DNA of 40,284 bases from a virus. The position numbers were made by a program, and so were the translations under genes. Below, piece by piece: positions 7,285 through 14,330 of the stretch (within the stretch, counting starts at the first letter, position 1; every line of letters begins with the position of its first letter). The notes under the pieces were generated by a model. The model saw only the letters and a program-made list of their open reading frames with translations, was not told the origin of the DNA and did not search any database. Where the stretch lies: the IMG/VR virus record IMGVR_UViG_3300032285_001216, positions 1 to 40,284 of that record. One strand, given 5' to 3'.

Positions 7285-7490
7285 ACCTAGAATTATACTG
7301 GGGTCCGAAGGACGGACTACTATTAGACATGCCCGTAACCCCTGATGAAGAGACTGGTTCTATTCGTAGACCAGCAACCCTTGATGTAGGTGGCGGAGTC
7401 TACCGCATTGAACTAGCCAGTCGGCATCCAGACAAGAACCCTGCAGAGGGTGTTAAGTACATAGGAGTATTCGTTGGCGCTGGCAAGTGA
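7281..7490 (+). CDS. Small inserted gene, GGPxDG-like protein
   Basis: A 69-residue protein starting MNLELYWGPKDGLLLDMP. The WGPKDG-x-LLDMP opening and the later VYRIEL and KYIGVFVG strands resemble a small family common in actinophages (L-GGP-DG-x-x-x-x-P ... Y-Y-G), of unknown function. It has a strong GGAGG, an ATGA overlap with the nuclease N-fragment, and its own end carries the AGGAG that serves the nuclease C-fragment at TTG 7474. It therefore looks like an intact gene inserted into the nuclease gene. Confidence 0.65.
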   Translation: MNLELYWGPKDGLLLDMPVTPDEETGSIRRPATLDVGGGVYRIELASRHPDKNPAEGVKYIGVFVGAGK

Positions 7491-8088
7491 ACTGTGGGCA
7501 GATGCGTGGAAAGTTTGTGTTGGAGACAAGGATTTAACCAACGCCCGCGTATCAGGCCGAGCAACCAAAGCAAATCCTAACAAGGAAGATGTTGCCCAGT
7601 GGCAAAAGCAGGGCGTCGCTTTTGTAGAGGACTATATCACATGGCGTGAAGCCAATCCTAACTGGAAGATATGGACTACGCCCGATGGGCGCAAGGCTGT
7701 AGAACTAGAACTAGAAGTACCTATCGGCAACATTCCAATCAAGGTTGGTATCGACCGTATCTTTGAGGTAGATGGCCAGTTGGTTATCATCGACTTGAAG
7801 ACTTCTTCTAGTGAGCAGTACCTATCAACGTTACAACTTGGCTTCTACAAGATAGCGATCGAGGTCGCCTATGGCGTGGAGATCAAGTTCGGTAACTTCT
7901 ATATGGCACGCAAGGCTACCATGTCCGAGTGGGTTGATCTTAGTGATTACACCTACGAGAAGTTAGAATACCTTGTGAACCAATTTGACAAATCGAGAAA
8001 GGCTGGTATATTCATGCCTAATGCATCGAGTTGCAAACTATGTGGGTTTAGCAAAGATTGCATGTTCTCATCTAAGAAAGAAGGATAG
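7474..8088 (+). CDS. Split Cas4/RecB-like exonuclease, C-terminal fragment
   Basis: A 204-residue piece with the catalytic part of a PD-(D/E)XK nuclease: VGIDRI (Asp94), IIDLKT (Asp107, Lys109), QLGFY (Gln121) and a C-terminal Cys-x2-Cys-x5-Cys (Cys187, 190, 196) that should complete a 4Fe-4S cluster with Cys25 of the upstream fragment. It starts at TTG 7474 with AGGAG six bases upstream, overlapping the inserted gene by 17 bases. Single-chain homologues process DNA ends during phage recombination or replication. The motifs look undamaged, so selection has probably kept it active. One copy of the GTTTGTGTTGG motif lies inside (7513). Confidence 0.85.
   Translation: MALASELWADAWKVCVGDKDLTNARVSGRATKANPNKEDVAQWQKQGVAFVEDYITWREANPNWKIWTTPDGRKAVELELEVPIGNIPIKVGIDRIFEVDGQLVIIDLKTSSSEQYLSTLQLGFYKIAIEVAYGVEIKFGNFYMARKATMSEWVDLSDYTYEKLEYLVNQFDKSRKAGIFMPNASSCKLCGFSKDCMFSSKKEG
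7513..7523 (+). repeat. GTTTGTGTTGG motif, copy 1
   Basis: Exact 11-mer on the + strand, in the sense strand of the nuclease C-fragment (encoding part of KVCVGD). It belongs to a set of six identical copies. Confidence 0.8.
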
Positions 8089-8089
8089 C

Positions 8090-8275
8090 ATGTCACTAGA
8101 ACTAACTGCAACCGAGGTACTCGGTGCTTTTCAGTTACGCATCATTACAGCAGCAGAAGCGCGTGAGCGCTTAGGCTTTGAGAATGTTCCAGCAGAGGAA
8201 GCGCTTGTGCCACCTGCGGGAGCCGAAGGTATCTTCGCACAAGCAGCAGACAACCCAGGAGTAAACAATGGTTAA
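8090..8275 (+). CDS. Small hypothetical protein
   Basis: A 61-residue protein starting at ATG 8090, one base after the nuclease stop, with AAGGA upstream; a longer in-frame start inside the nuclease is unlikely. Residues 5-30 (LTATEVLGAFQLRIITAAEARERLGF) resemble a short helical segment with an ITAAEARERLG motif seen at the C-terminal ends of phage portal or scaffold proteins. The rest is Ala/Pro-rich. Function unknown; it overlaps the next gene by eight bases. Confidence 0.6.
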   Translation: MSLELTATEVLGAFQLRIITAAEARERLGFENVPAEEALVPPAGAEGIFAQAADNPGVNNG

Positions 8276-8654
8276 TGATGATTGGAAGTTACAAGTCTCT
8301 TACAAGACACCAGTCGGTGATCTTATCAACGTCCGTGCTAACACGGCGGAAGAACTCTCTGTTAACCTAGAAGCCATTGGCGACTACGCTACACAGATTG
8401 CTGCTACTCAGGCTAAGATCGCTGGTGCGTTTACACTCACCCCTTTATCGACGTCGAGTTTCACCGCAAGCACAACGCAGGAAGCATACTCGCCTCCCGT
8501 GTCGGCTCCACCAGCATCCGTTACATCGGGGCCAACATGTCCTCACGGAGCGCGGGTTCACAAATCGGGAATCTCCTCGAAGACGGGCAAGCCATACTCG
8601 ATGTGGGTATGTCCGCTCCCTCAGGGTCCCGAGCAGTGCAAGCCAGTCAACTAA
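8268..8654 (+). CDS. Zinc-ribbon-like replication-module protein
   Basis: A 128-residue protein with an N-terminal alpha/beta region (LQVSYKTPVGDLINVRANTAEELSV...), a Ser/Pro/Thr linker (residues about 60-88) and a C-terminal knuckle CPHGARVHKSGISSKTGKPY ... CPLP ... C. The pattern CPHG-x-x-x-KxGxSxKTGKPY-xx-W-x-C is familiar from actinophage proteins encoded beside helicase and primase genes, probably nucleic-acid-binding. It is followed closely by the helicase gene. A single-strand-binding role is possible, not shown. Confidence 0.55.
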   Translation: MVNDDWKLQVSYKTPVGDLINVRANTAEELSVNLEAIGDYATQIAATQAKIAGAFTLTPLSTSSFTASTTQEAYSPPVSAPPASVTSGPTCPHGARVHKSGISSKTGKPYSMWVCPLPQGPEQCKPVN

Positions 8655-8692
8655 TAGATCAACCAATGTTTTAACGAGAGGAGGGGTAACAC

Positions 8693-9478
8693 ATGAGAAC
8701 TTTAGCGCGCTCTGTTGGCAGGGCATCTATTGGTGGAGAGCCCCTTCCAGTTCCCTTCAAAGCGTTTGAGAGCACACAGATTGCTATCCGACGCTCGGAA
8801 CTAACCATGATGGCTGCTGTCCCAGGCGCAGGTAAGTCTATGCTTGCGCTCGCTATCGCCCTCAAGACCAACGTCCCAACCCTGTACATCTCTGCTGATA
8901 CTAATGCACACACAATGGCAATGCGATTGGCATCTATGATATCTGGCAAGAGTCAGGGTGACGTTGAGAGGCTTCTAACGAACGATCTAGGTTGGACACG
9001 TGCAGTCCTTTCACGAGGCAGTCACATTGTTTGGTCGTTTGAATCTAGCCCTACTCTAGAGGATATTGCTGAGGAAGTCAAGGCCTTTGAAGAACTATGG
9101 GGTCAGGCTCCTGAGTTAATTATTGTGGACAACTTGATGGACGTAGCCACCGATGGTGGCGAGGAGTTCGCTTCTATGCGTGCCATCATGAAAGAACTCA
9201 AGTACCTAGCAAGAGCGACAAATGCTGCGGTGTTAGTCCTTCACCATACCAGTGAGGGAGTACAGGGTACACCTTGTCAGCCGCGCTCAGCACTACAGGG
9301 AAAGGTAGCGCAACTACCAGCACTAATCCTTACCCTTGGATTGGTTGGAACGTCCCTTGCCTGTGCGGTTGTAAAGAACCGTTACGGCAAGGCTGACGCC
9401 AATGGAACTTCGGTCATGACATGGCTGGCCTTCTCGGGTGAGTACTGTTATGTAGATGATATACCAGAGAATGCTTAG
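8693..9478 (+). CDS. DnaB/RecA-like replicative helicase ATPase
   Basis: A 261-residue RecA-fold ATPase with Walker A at 42-49 (AVPGAGKS), Walker B at 142-147 (LIIVDN), and a downstream VLHH motif (LVLHHTSEG) as in the DnaB helicase domain. It lacks the DnaB N-terminal primase-interaction domain and is shorter than full DnaB (about 450 residues), as in other phage helicase ATPases. A KNRYGKA motif near residue 228 matches the VxKNRxG of this family. It starts behind GAGGAGGGG. It should unwind the fork together with the primase genes at 10080 and 10303. Confidence 0.85.
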   Translation: MRTLARSVGRASIGGEPLPVPFKAFESTQIAIRRSELTMMAAVPGAGKSMLALAIALKTNVPTLYISADTNAHTMAMRLASMISGKSQGDVERLLTNDLGWTRAVLSRGSHIVWSFESSPTLEDIAEEVKAFEELWGQAPELIIVDNLMDVATDGGEEFASMRAIMKELKYLARATNAAVLVLHHTSEGVQGTPCQPRSALQGKVAQLPALILTLGLVGTSLACAVVKNRYGKADANGTSVMTWLAFSGEYCYVDDIPENA

Positions 9479-9485
9479 GAGATAA

Positions 9486-9767
9486 ATGAGTAACAAGCGT
9501 AAGGCAGAGAAGCAGGTTGCTGACTTCGAGACATTTCAAAAGGTGTTCATCGAATCAGAGCGTGTGATGCGTGAGAACTTAGAGAAGTTAATCCAATCTA
9601 AGTTAGATAAAGAAACTAATTTCGATGCCAGAATGGCATACAAGATAGCAATTAAGATTATCAGAACGGGGACTTTAAATGATGTCAGTGATCTTGATCT
9701 TCATGCTGATAGCGTGGATGTAGATGGTAACGAGAGCGAGTCACAAAGCAAGGGGGGCAACCTTTGA
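9486..9767 (+). CDS. Hypothetical helical protein in the replication operon
   Basis: A 93-residue, highly charged, largely alpha-helical protein (MSNKRKAEKQVADFETFQKV; then RVMRENLEKLIQSKLDKE) with an acidic tail. No recognisable family. GGAG precedes the ATG, and its last 44 bases overlap the resolvase gene. It is probably co-translated with the helicase and resolvase. Confidence 0.6.
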   Translation: MSNKRKAEKQVADFETFQKVFIESERVMRENLEKLIQSKLDKETNFDARMAYKIAIKIIRTGTLNDVSDLDLHADSVDVDGNESESQSKGGNL

Positions 9768-10083
9768 AACGGACACTAAAGATACGTTCAGAAGCAAGGG
9801 GTATGAAGCCGAACGCTTGGCCCGCACGGGAGCCAAAGATGAAGGTGACGTTATCGTACGGCGCTGGCTCGGATTTGAACACGTGGTTATCGAATGTAAA
9901 GCACCTGGACGAGATGGAAGTATTGACTTATCTGGATGGCTTAGAGAAGCAAGCGTTGAGCGCGGTCACTACGCTGATGCGCGAGGTCTATCTACAGATA
10001 CACTCGGAGTCGCGCTCATCAAAGCACGGGGCAAGTCTATAGAGGATGCGTATCTTGTTATTAGATTGGGAGATGTATTGTGA
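9724..10083 (+). CDS. Hjc-like Holliday junction resolvase
   Basis: A 119-residue PD-(D/E)XK nuclease of the archaeal Hjc-like type used by many phages. The layout is RGATFETDTKDTFRSKGYEAERLAR, then GAKDEGDVIV (catalytic Asp), then VIECKAPGR (Glu-x-Lys). It should cut four-way junctions before packaging. ATG 9724 lies inside the preceding gene with only a weak ribosome site, so coupling is likely. Its TGA overlaps the GTG of the next gene. Confidence 0.75.
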   Translation: MVTRASHKARGATFETDTKDTFRSKGYEAERLARTGAKDEGDVIVRRWLGFEHVVIECKAPGRDGSIDLSGWLREASVERGHYADARGLSTDTLGVALIKARGKSIEDAYLVIRLGDVL

Positions 10084-10454
10084 GGGGAACAGATGAACTA
10101 CCAAACATCGGAGAAGTGCTCAAGCACTACGGAGCAATCCTTAACCGATCGTCTGGCTCAGGTAGTGTCAAATGCCCCTTTCATGACGACAGGCACGCAA
10201 GTGCTGGAGTGGACTTTCGACGTAACTTATTCAACTGCTTCACCTGCGGGGTCGGTGGTAACTCGTTACAAATTATCGCACACCAAGAGGGGATAACAGT
10301 CAATGAAGCAAGGACATTCGCAGAGAGAATTACTGGGGAGAGCCACAGCCAAGTACGCGGCGAGCATAGATATGGCAGCGGACTACCTTCGAAGTCGAGG
10401 AATAACAAAGGAAGTAGCCTTATCGGCTCAGTTAGGCGTAGTCGAGCATCCTGA
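10080..10454 (+). CDS. DnaG-type primase, CHC2 zinc-finger protein
   Basis: A 124-residue protein with the DnaG N-terminal zinc-binding domain: VKCPFHDDRHAS, then LFNCFTCGVGGNSLQII, giving Cys-x2-His plus Cys-x2-Cys ligands. In DnaG this domain finds the template start site. It starts at GTG 10080 overlapping the resolvase stop. Residues after about 90 become basic and low-complexity, overlapping the Toprim gene by 152 bases in another frame. It is the first half of a two-gene primase. Confidence 0.85.
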   Translation: MRGTDELPNIGEVLKHYGAILNRSSGSGSVKCPFHDDRHASAGVDFRRNLFNCFTCGVGGNSLQIIAHQEGITVNEARTFAERITGESHSQVRGEHRYGSGLPSKSRNNKGSSLIGSVRRSRAS

Positions 10455-10926
10455 GGTAGGCCATGAGGCCTTCCAAGGACGATTGGCTATCCCTTATATC
10501 ACCAAGACTGGTGTCGTGGACATTCGTTTCCGTTCACTGAACCCAGCCGTTGAGCCTAAGTACATGGGCATGACTGGTGCGGTTACCAAATTGTATAACG
10601 TTAAGGATATTGATCGCGCAGGCGATTGGATTGGGTTGTGCGAAGGTGAACTGGATACTATTACTCTCTCTAAGTCTGTGGGTATTCCGTGCGTGGGTGT
10701 ACCAGGTGCTAATTCCTGGAAGCCACACTACACCAGACTCCTCCAAGACTTCGAACGAGTCTTCATCTTCGCAGACGGAGACCAGCCTGGACTTGAATTC
10801 GCTAAGGGCTTATCGAAAGATCTTCCCGTCACCATCGTGGGACTACCCGACGGAGAAGATGTAAATAGTTGTTATGTAAAGTATGGAAAAGAATATCTAT
10901 TAGAGAAAGCAGGACTCAATGACTAA
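10303..10926 (+). CDS. DnaG-type primase, Toprim catalytic subunit
   Basis: A 207-residue protein with a Toprim domain: GLCEGELDTITL (acidic Glu) and VFIFADGDQPG (Asp-x-Asp). The preceding segment (YLRSRGITKEVALSAQLGVV, GRLAIPYITKTGVVDIRFR) matches the DnaG RNA-polymerase core start. It is preceded by AAGAGGGG, ten bases before ATG 10303, so it can be made independently. Together with the zinc-finger gene it equals a small primase cut in two. Confidence 0.85.
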   Translation: MKQGHSQRELLGRATAKYAASIDMAADYLRSRGITKEVALSAQLGVVEHPEVGHEAFQGRLAIPYITKTGVVDIRFRSLNPAVEPKYMGMTGAVTKLYNVKDIDRAGDWIGLCEGELDTITLSKSVGIPCVGVPGANSWKPHYTRLLQDFERVFIFADGDQPGLEFAKGLSKDLPVTIVGLPDGEDVNSCYVKYGKEYLLEKAGLND

Positions 10927-11251
10927 GTACGAAGACTTGCCTAGCGCCCTAGGTGCTTCTGTTGGGCAGGCAACTGTTAAGCGATGCGACTATTGTGGCG
11001 AAATTTTTTCCACAATTTTTGATGAGGCAGATCATATGCTCGAAGAGGGCGAAGAGACCTTCGACCCATACTACCCACTTAGCGATGGCTCTGCCATCCG
11101 CCTAGGTAATCTATTGCGCACCTTCTACGACAACGCAGGAGATGCAGAAGCCGTCCGTGAACTATCAGAAGAGATCTACTCTGTTCTTCTGCTAGCGGAA
11201 TTCAAGCCTGACACACTAGATCACGAATTGGATTTGATGCTCAATGACTAA
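10919..11251 (+). CDS. Hypothetical protein with a CxxC knuckle
   Basis: A 110-residue acidic protein with a single CDYCGEIF zinc-knuckle half at residues about 23-26 and no matching second pair; two units could share a metal, or His39 may contribute. The C-terminal half is helical. It overlaps the primase and the next gene by eight bases at each end. No family recognised. Confidence 0.6.
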   Translation: MTKYEDLPSALGASVGQATVKRCDYCGEIFSTIFDEADHMLEEGEETFDPYYPLSDGSAIRLGNLLRTFYDNAGDAEAVRELSEEIYSVLLLAEFKPDTLDHELDLMLND

Positions 11252-11528
11252 GACGTTTGAGGAGGAAGTGCATGAAGTGTTCACAGAACTCGAAGAGTTG
11301 TTGTTGCAGAAACACCACGACTACGGCCCAAAGAACATATCGCTTAGCCCGGGGGGTCCACTTAACGGACTACGCGTACGCATGTGGGACAAATTCGCTC
11401 GTATTAACAATCTCATCGACAAGCAGGCTGAGGCGAAAAACGAGCCGTTGGCAGACTCGTTTAAGGATATGGCCAACTACTCAATCATCGCGCTCTTAGT
11501 CGAGCGAGGGGTGTGGCCAAGTGACTAG
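11244..11528 (+). CDS. Nmad1/DUF1599-like protein
   Basis: A 94-residue protein with HHDYGPKNIS, then GLRVRMWDKFARINNLIDK and DSFKDMANYSIIALL. This is the H-DYG-xxN / RxxDKxxRxxNL / D-xxDxxNY layout of the nucleotide-modification-associated domain 1 family (DUF1599), a MazG-like helical fold. It could bind or hydrolyse a nucleotide, or take part in base modification, but no other modification enzyme is evident nearby. It overlaps both neighbours. Confidence 0.7.
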   Translation: MTKTFEEEVHEVFTELEELLLQKHHDYGPKNISLSPGGPLNGLRVRMWDKFARINNLIDKQAEAKNEPLADSFKDMANYSIIALLVERGVWPSD

Positions 11529-11847
11529 ACCTAAGTCAGTCAAGATCTTCGGACAGAGATACAAGGTCAGATATGACCTGCAAGATGATGATGTCGAAGG
11601 TGTGAACATGGGTCTTACAGACCAGTGGAGCAACACCATCAGACTTCAATCAAGTCTCCAAGAAGATAAATTGGCTCGCGTGTTCATGCACGAAGTGACA
11701 CACGCAATCTTAAATGAAACAACGCTGGCTCTTAGAAAACGCTTTGACGTGGAAGAGGTCTGCGACATAGTTGGATTCCACGTTATAGATGTACTCAAGT
11801 TAAACCCAGACATAGTTGAGTGGTTACTCAAGGAGGTTGAAGAATAA
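11521..11847 (+). CDS. HExxH metalloprotein
   Basis: A 108-residue protein with one zincin motif, FMHEVTHAILNE (residues about 56-67), after a short beta region (VKIFGQRYKVRYDL). Small phage proteins of this size with HExxH in replication operons are usually annotated as metallopeptidases. A third zinc ligand is not obvious (Glu77, Glu78 or His90 are candidates). It begins at GTG 11521, overlapping the preceding stop. Confidence 0.65.
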   Translation: MTRPKSVKIFGQRYKVRYDLQDDDVEGVNMGLTDQWSNTIRLQSSLQEDKLARVFMHEVTHAILNETTLALRKRFDVEEVCDIVGFHVIDVLKLNPDIVEWLLKEVEE

Positions 11848-12149
11848 TGCCAAAGACACCAGCATGGCAACGCAAGGAAGGCCAGAACCCTAAGGGTGGC
11901 CTCAATGAAAAGGGACGGGCTTCCGCTAAGGCGGAGGGTCATAACCTCAAAGCACCAGTAAAGTCGGGCGACAACCCCCGTAGAGCCTCATTTTTGGCAC
12001 GTATGGGTAACGCTCCTGGACCTGAACATAAGCCTAATGGCGAGCCTACTCGCCTCCTTCTATCCCTACAGGCTTGGGGTGCATCATCTAAGGCAGACGC
12101 CAAGAAGAAGGCTGCTGCTATCTCGAAGAGAAACAAAGGTAGCAAGTAA
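11847..12149 (+). CDS. Small basic phage protein, DUF6321-like
   Basis: A 100-residue very basic protein with AWQRKEGQNPKGGLNEKGRA, NLKAPVKSG and NPRRASFLARM. I recognise this as a family spread across marine and freshwater phages (annotated DUF6321 as I recall), of unknown function. The charge suggests nucleic-acid binding. It starts at a TAATG overlap and ends in another with the next gene. Confidence 0.65.
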   Translation: MPKTPAWQRKEGQNPKGGLNEKGRASAKAEGHNLKAPVKSGDNPRRASFLARMGNAPGPEHKPNGEPTRLLLSLQAWGASSKADAKKKAAAISKRNKGSK

Positions 12150-12442
12150 TGGCAGAGAAAGTATACGGCCCCTACAAGGGCTCCAAGGCTAACGGTGGTA
12201 GACCAATTGTTGTTATCAAAAAGAAAGTGGACGGCAAGACTGTCACTACTTCTGAAAATGCTGCTCGTGCTCTTTATGAGAAGAAGACTGGCAAGAAACT
12301 ACCAAAGAACGTCGACGTCGACCATAAGGATAATAAAGGCCGTGTCGGCGGTAAGGCGCATGACAAGATGAGCAACCTAGATCCTCTATCACACGGTAAG
12401 AACGTGGCCAAGGAGAACAAAGTGCGAGGTAAGAAGAAGTGA
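12149..12442 (+). CDS. HNH-like nuclease
   Basis: A 97-residue basic protein with a minimal HNH core: VDVDHKDNKG (first His), SNLDPLSHGKN (Asn and second His), followed by VAKENK. The zinc-binding cysteine pairs of larger HNH enzymes are absent. Such genes occur beside terminases or as homing-type free-standing nucleases; here it is inside the replication operon, with TAATG and GTG overlaps to its neighbours. Confidence 0.65.
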   Translation: MAEKVYGPYKGSKANGGRPIVVIKKKVDGKTVTTSENAARALYEKKTGKKLPKNVDVDHKDNKGRVGGKAHDKMSNLDPLSHGKNVAKENKVRGKKK

Positions 12443-13179
12443 AAGTAATTGTCGCTATCAGCGACATGCAAGTACCTTATCATGATAAGCGTGCCGTCAA
12501 GAATCTCATCAACTTCGTCAAGTCTTACAAGCCTAGCGAAGTAGTCACCGTAGGTGACGAGATGGATATGCAGACTATCTCACGCTGGTCGCAAGGTACA
12601 CGCCTTGAGCATGAGGGTTCGATCGGCAAGGACAGAGATGAGACTTGCCGTATCTTAGAAGACCTACGGGTTACCCATATGGCTCGCTCCAATCACACAG
12701 ATCGATTGCTCAATACAGTATCCATGCGAGCCCCTGGGCTCTTTGGATTACCTGAACTAAACATCCAGAATTTTTTTCGTATGAAAGAGTTGGGAATCAA
12801 ATATCATGAAGACCCTTACGAACTCGCGCCTGATTGGCTCCTTATGCACGGTGACGAAGGCAGCGCTTCTTCAACTGCTGGTCTCACTGCACTTAATCTT
12901 GCTAAGCGCGCTAATATGTCTGTCATTTGTGGTCACACTCATAGACAAGGTGTTGTCCCTTATAGTCAGAGTCACGGCGCTGGTACTACTCGTACCATCT
13001 ATGGCTTTGAAACTGGCAATCTCATGGATTACTCTAAGGCTAAGTACATTAAAGGTGGGCTCTTCAACTGGCAACAAGGCTTCGGAGTCCTCTACGTTGA
13101 CGGTCAAAAAGTAACACCAGTCGCCGTACCTATCCAGAAGGATGGCTCATTCATCTTTGCGGGGTACAAGTGGGGCTAG
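12439..13179 (+). CDS. Calcineurin-like metallophosphoesterase
   Basis: A 246-residue phosphoesterase with two-metal motifs in order: SDMQVPYHD (residues 8-16), VGDEMD (38-43), RSNHTDR (83-89, in place of the usual GNH-E/D), LMHGDEG and CGHTHR. Substrates in phages include nucleotides and DNA ends; none can be assigned from sequence. It starts at GTG 12439, overlapping the HNH gene. The change of GN-H to SN-H in motif III is mild. Confidence 0.85.
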   Translation: MKVIVAISDMQVPYHDKRAVKNLINFVKSYKPSEVVTVGDEMDMQTISRWSQGTRLEHEGSIGKDRDETCRILEDLRVTHMARSNHTDRLLNTVSMRAPGLFGLPELNIQNFFRMKELGIKYHEDPYELAPDWLLMHGDEGSASSTAGLTALNLAKRANMSVICGHTHRQGVVPYSQSHGAGTTRTIYGFETGNLMDYSKAKYIKGGLFNWQQGFGVLYVDGQKVTPVAVPIQKDGSFIFAGYKWG

Positions 13180-13853
13180 ACTGGGAACGCATTGAACCGT
13201 GGGACTACATTGTCAATAATGTATCGGCAGAGTACCACAAGCATTACCCAATGTGTGATTTAGAAGACATCAAGCAACATCTTTACGAATGGTTCCTCAC
13301 TCATCCTAAGAAATTAGATGAGTGGGAAGCCATCGGTAAGCGTGATGCAAAGAATCTCATCTACCGATCATTGCGCAATCATGCACTGGACTATTGCCAG
13401 TATTGGAAAGCGCGAGCATTAGGTTATGAAGTAGAAGATCTATTCTTTTACACCCCTGAGATGGTTGAGGCATTGCTCCCAGCAGTCCTACTGGACTCAC
13501 GAGAAGTGCTACCACAACTCAATCTCGGTACTACAGGCAAGAGCGGGTTGGTCAGCGAAAGTGGAAATGCGTTGGTCATGCTTGCAGAAATCGCTAAAGT
13601 TTGTGTTGGACTTTCCGAAGAAGATCAACAAGCACTCCACCTCCGCTTTGCTCTCGGCTATGAATACCCTGAGATCGTCAAGGTACTAGAACTTAATACA
13701 GAAGACGCGGCTCGCCAGCGAGTGCGTCGTGCGGTCAAGAGAATCATTAACAAGTTGGGTGGCTATAAGCCATACGACGATAGTGAAGATTCCCCTTCGG
13801 AAGAGACCGCAACAGAAACTCCCGAAGAGGAAACCATTACCGAACTGGTATAG
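13170..13853 (+). CDS. Sigma-factor-like transcription protein
   Basis: A 227-residue protein with a sigma-region-2-like half (DLEDIKQHLYEWFL, LIYRSLRNHALDYCQYWKA) and a region-4-like helix-turn-helix (GLSEEDQQALHLRFALGYEY, then DAARQRVRRAVKRIINKLG), ending in an acidic tail. It is the last gene of the replication operon, a usual place for a regulator that redirects transcription to later genes. It begins at GTG 13170. It may instead be a non-sigma HTH regulator. Confidence 0.7.
   Translation: MGLDWERIEPWDYIVNNVSAEYHKHYPMCDLEDIKQHLYEWFLTHPKKLDEWEAIGKRDAKNLIYRSLRNHALDYCQYWKARALGYEVEDLFFYTPEMVEALLPAVLLDSREVLPQLNLGTTGKSGLVSESGNALVMLAEIAKVCVGLSEEDQQALHLRFALGYEYPEIVKVLELNTEDAARQRVRRAVKRIINKLGGYKPYDDSEDSPSEETATETPEEETITELV
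13599..13609 (+). repeat. GTTTGTGTTGG motif, copy 2
   Basis: Exact 11-mer inside the sigma-like gene, in its sense strand and in the same KVCVG coding frame as copy 1. Confidence 0.8.
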
Positions 13854-13862
13854 AAGATAGGC

Positions 13863-13878
13863 GTACGGGATACCGTAC
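13863..13878. promoter_or_regulatory. 16-bp palindrome, site 1
   Basis: GTACGGGATACCGTAC between the convergent gene ends at 13853 and 13881. An outer GC/GC pair extends the arms to 13861-13880, and TTACTTCTTTT follows on the + strand, so this copy could also act as a terminator for the rightward operon. Confidence 0.75.
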
Positions 13879-13880
13879 GC

Positions 13881-14012
13881 TTACTTCTTTTGCTTCTCTA
13901 GTAGTTGCTCTAGAAAGTCCAGCGCGTCGTCGTATTCATCTTGGCTCAGCCCAGCCTCAAGTAGTTCTTCCTTGAGATCTTGTGCATCTTTTACTAATCG
14001 TGCTATGTCCAT
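13881..14012 (-). CDS. Small acidic helical protein
   Basis: A 43-residue ORF (MDIARLVKDAQDLKEELLEA at the start) predicted as a helical hairpin, acidic with a basic end. AGGAGG lies five bases before the ATG, and it follows the FmdB-like gene by one base. Last gene of the leftward arm; palindrome site 1 follows its stop. Function unknown. Confidence 0.6.
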   Translation of the reverse strand: MDIARLVKDAQDLKEELLEAGLSQDEYDDALDFLEQLLEKQKK

Positions 14013-14013
14013 A

Positions 14014-14190
14014 TTAACCTCCTGTTGAGTAGAAGCCTGACCCGTTGAACTTAAGGCCAGGTACTGAGTATACCTGAACCATAGTCTTATTGCAAGTCAC
14101 ACACATAGGGCTACTAGACTCAGCATGAATAGACCGCTCAATAGTTTGAACACTGTTGCACCCCTCACATTTGTAATCGTATTGTGGCAT
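14014..14190 (-). CDS. FmdB-family zinc-ribbon protein
   Basis: A 58-residue protein with the FmdB layout: MPQYDYKCEGCNSVQ, then PMCVTCNKTM, then SVPGLKFNGSGFYST. Two Cys-x2-Cys pairs should bind one zinc. ATG 14190 is chosen over the upstream in-frame start because AGGAGG precedes it and it overlaps the preceding stop (TAATG). FmdB-type proteins are putative regulators. Confidence 0.8.
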   Translation of the reverse strand: MPQYDYKCEGCNSVQTIERSIHAESSSPMCVTCNKTMVQVYSVPGLKFNGSGFYSTGG

Positions 14191-14330
14191 TAGTAACCTC
14201 CTAAGCAATCGTTAGAGTGAGTGTGGAAAGAATACTGAACTATATACTCACCCTTAGTAGGCGCGAACAACTCAGTGCCACAAGCACCACATTTGCCGAA
14301 CCACTCTCTAGCGTAATAGTCATACGTCAT
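14190..14330 (-). CDS. Small zinc-ribbon-like protein
   Basis: A 46-residue ORF: MTYDYYAREWFGKCGACGTE, later SFHTHSNDC. One CxxC and a His-x-His-x4-Cys group could form a zinc site. It overlaps the end of WhiB (ATG inside TATGACGTATGA) and the start of the FmdB gene. Its MTYDYYA opening and CxxC recall a reduced FmdB relative. Confidence 0.55.
   Translation of the reverse strand: MTYDYYAREWFGKCGACGTELFAPTKGEYIVQYSFHTHSNDCLGGY

Noticed and set aside
9486-9767. Possible coiled-coil scaffold role for the 93-residue charged protein
   Set aside because: It lies in the replication operon, and a better scaffold candidate is directly before the capsid gene.
12806-13114. Alternative frames (102 and 78 codons) across the phosphoesterase gene
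   Set aside because: They are frame shadows of a gene with clear metal-binding motifs.
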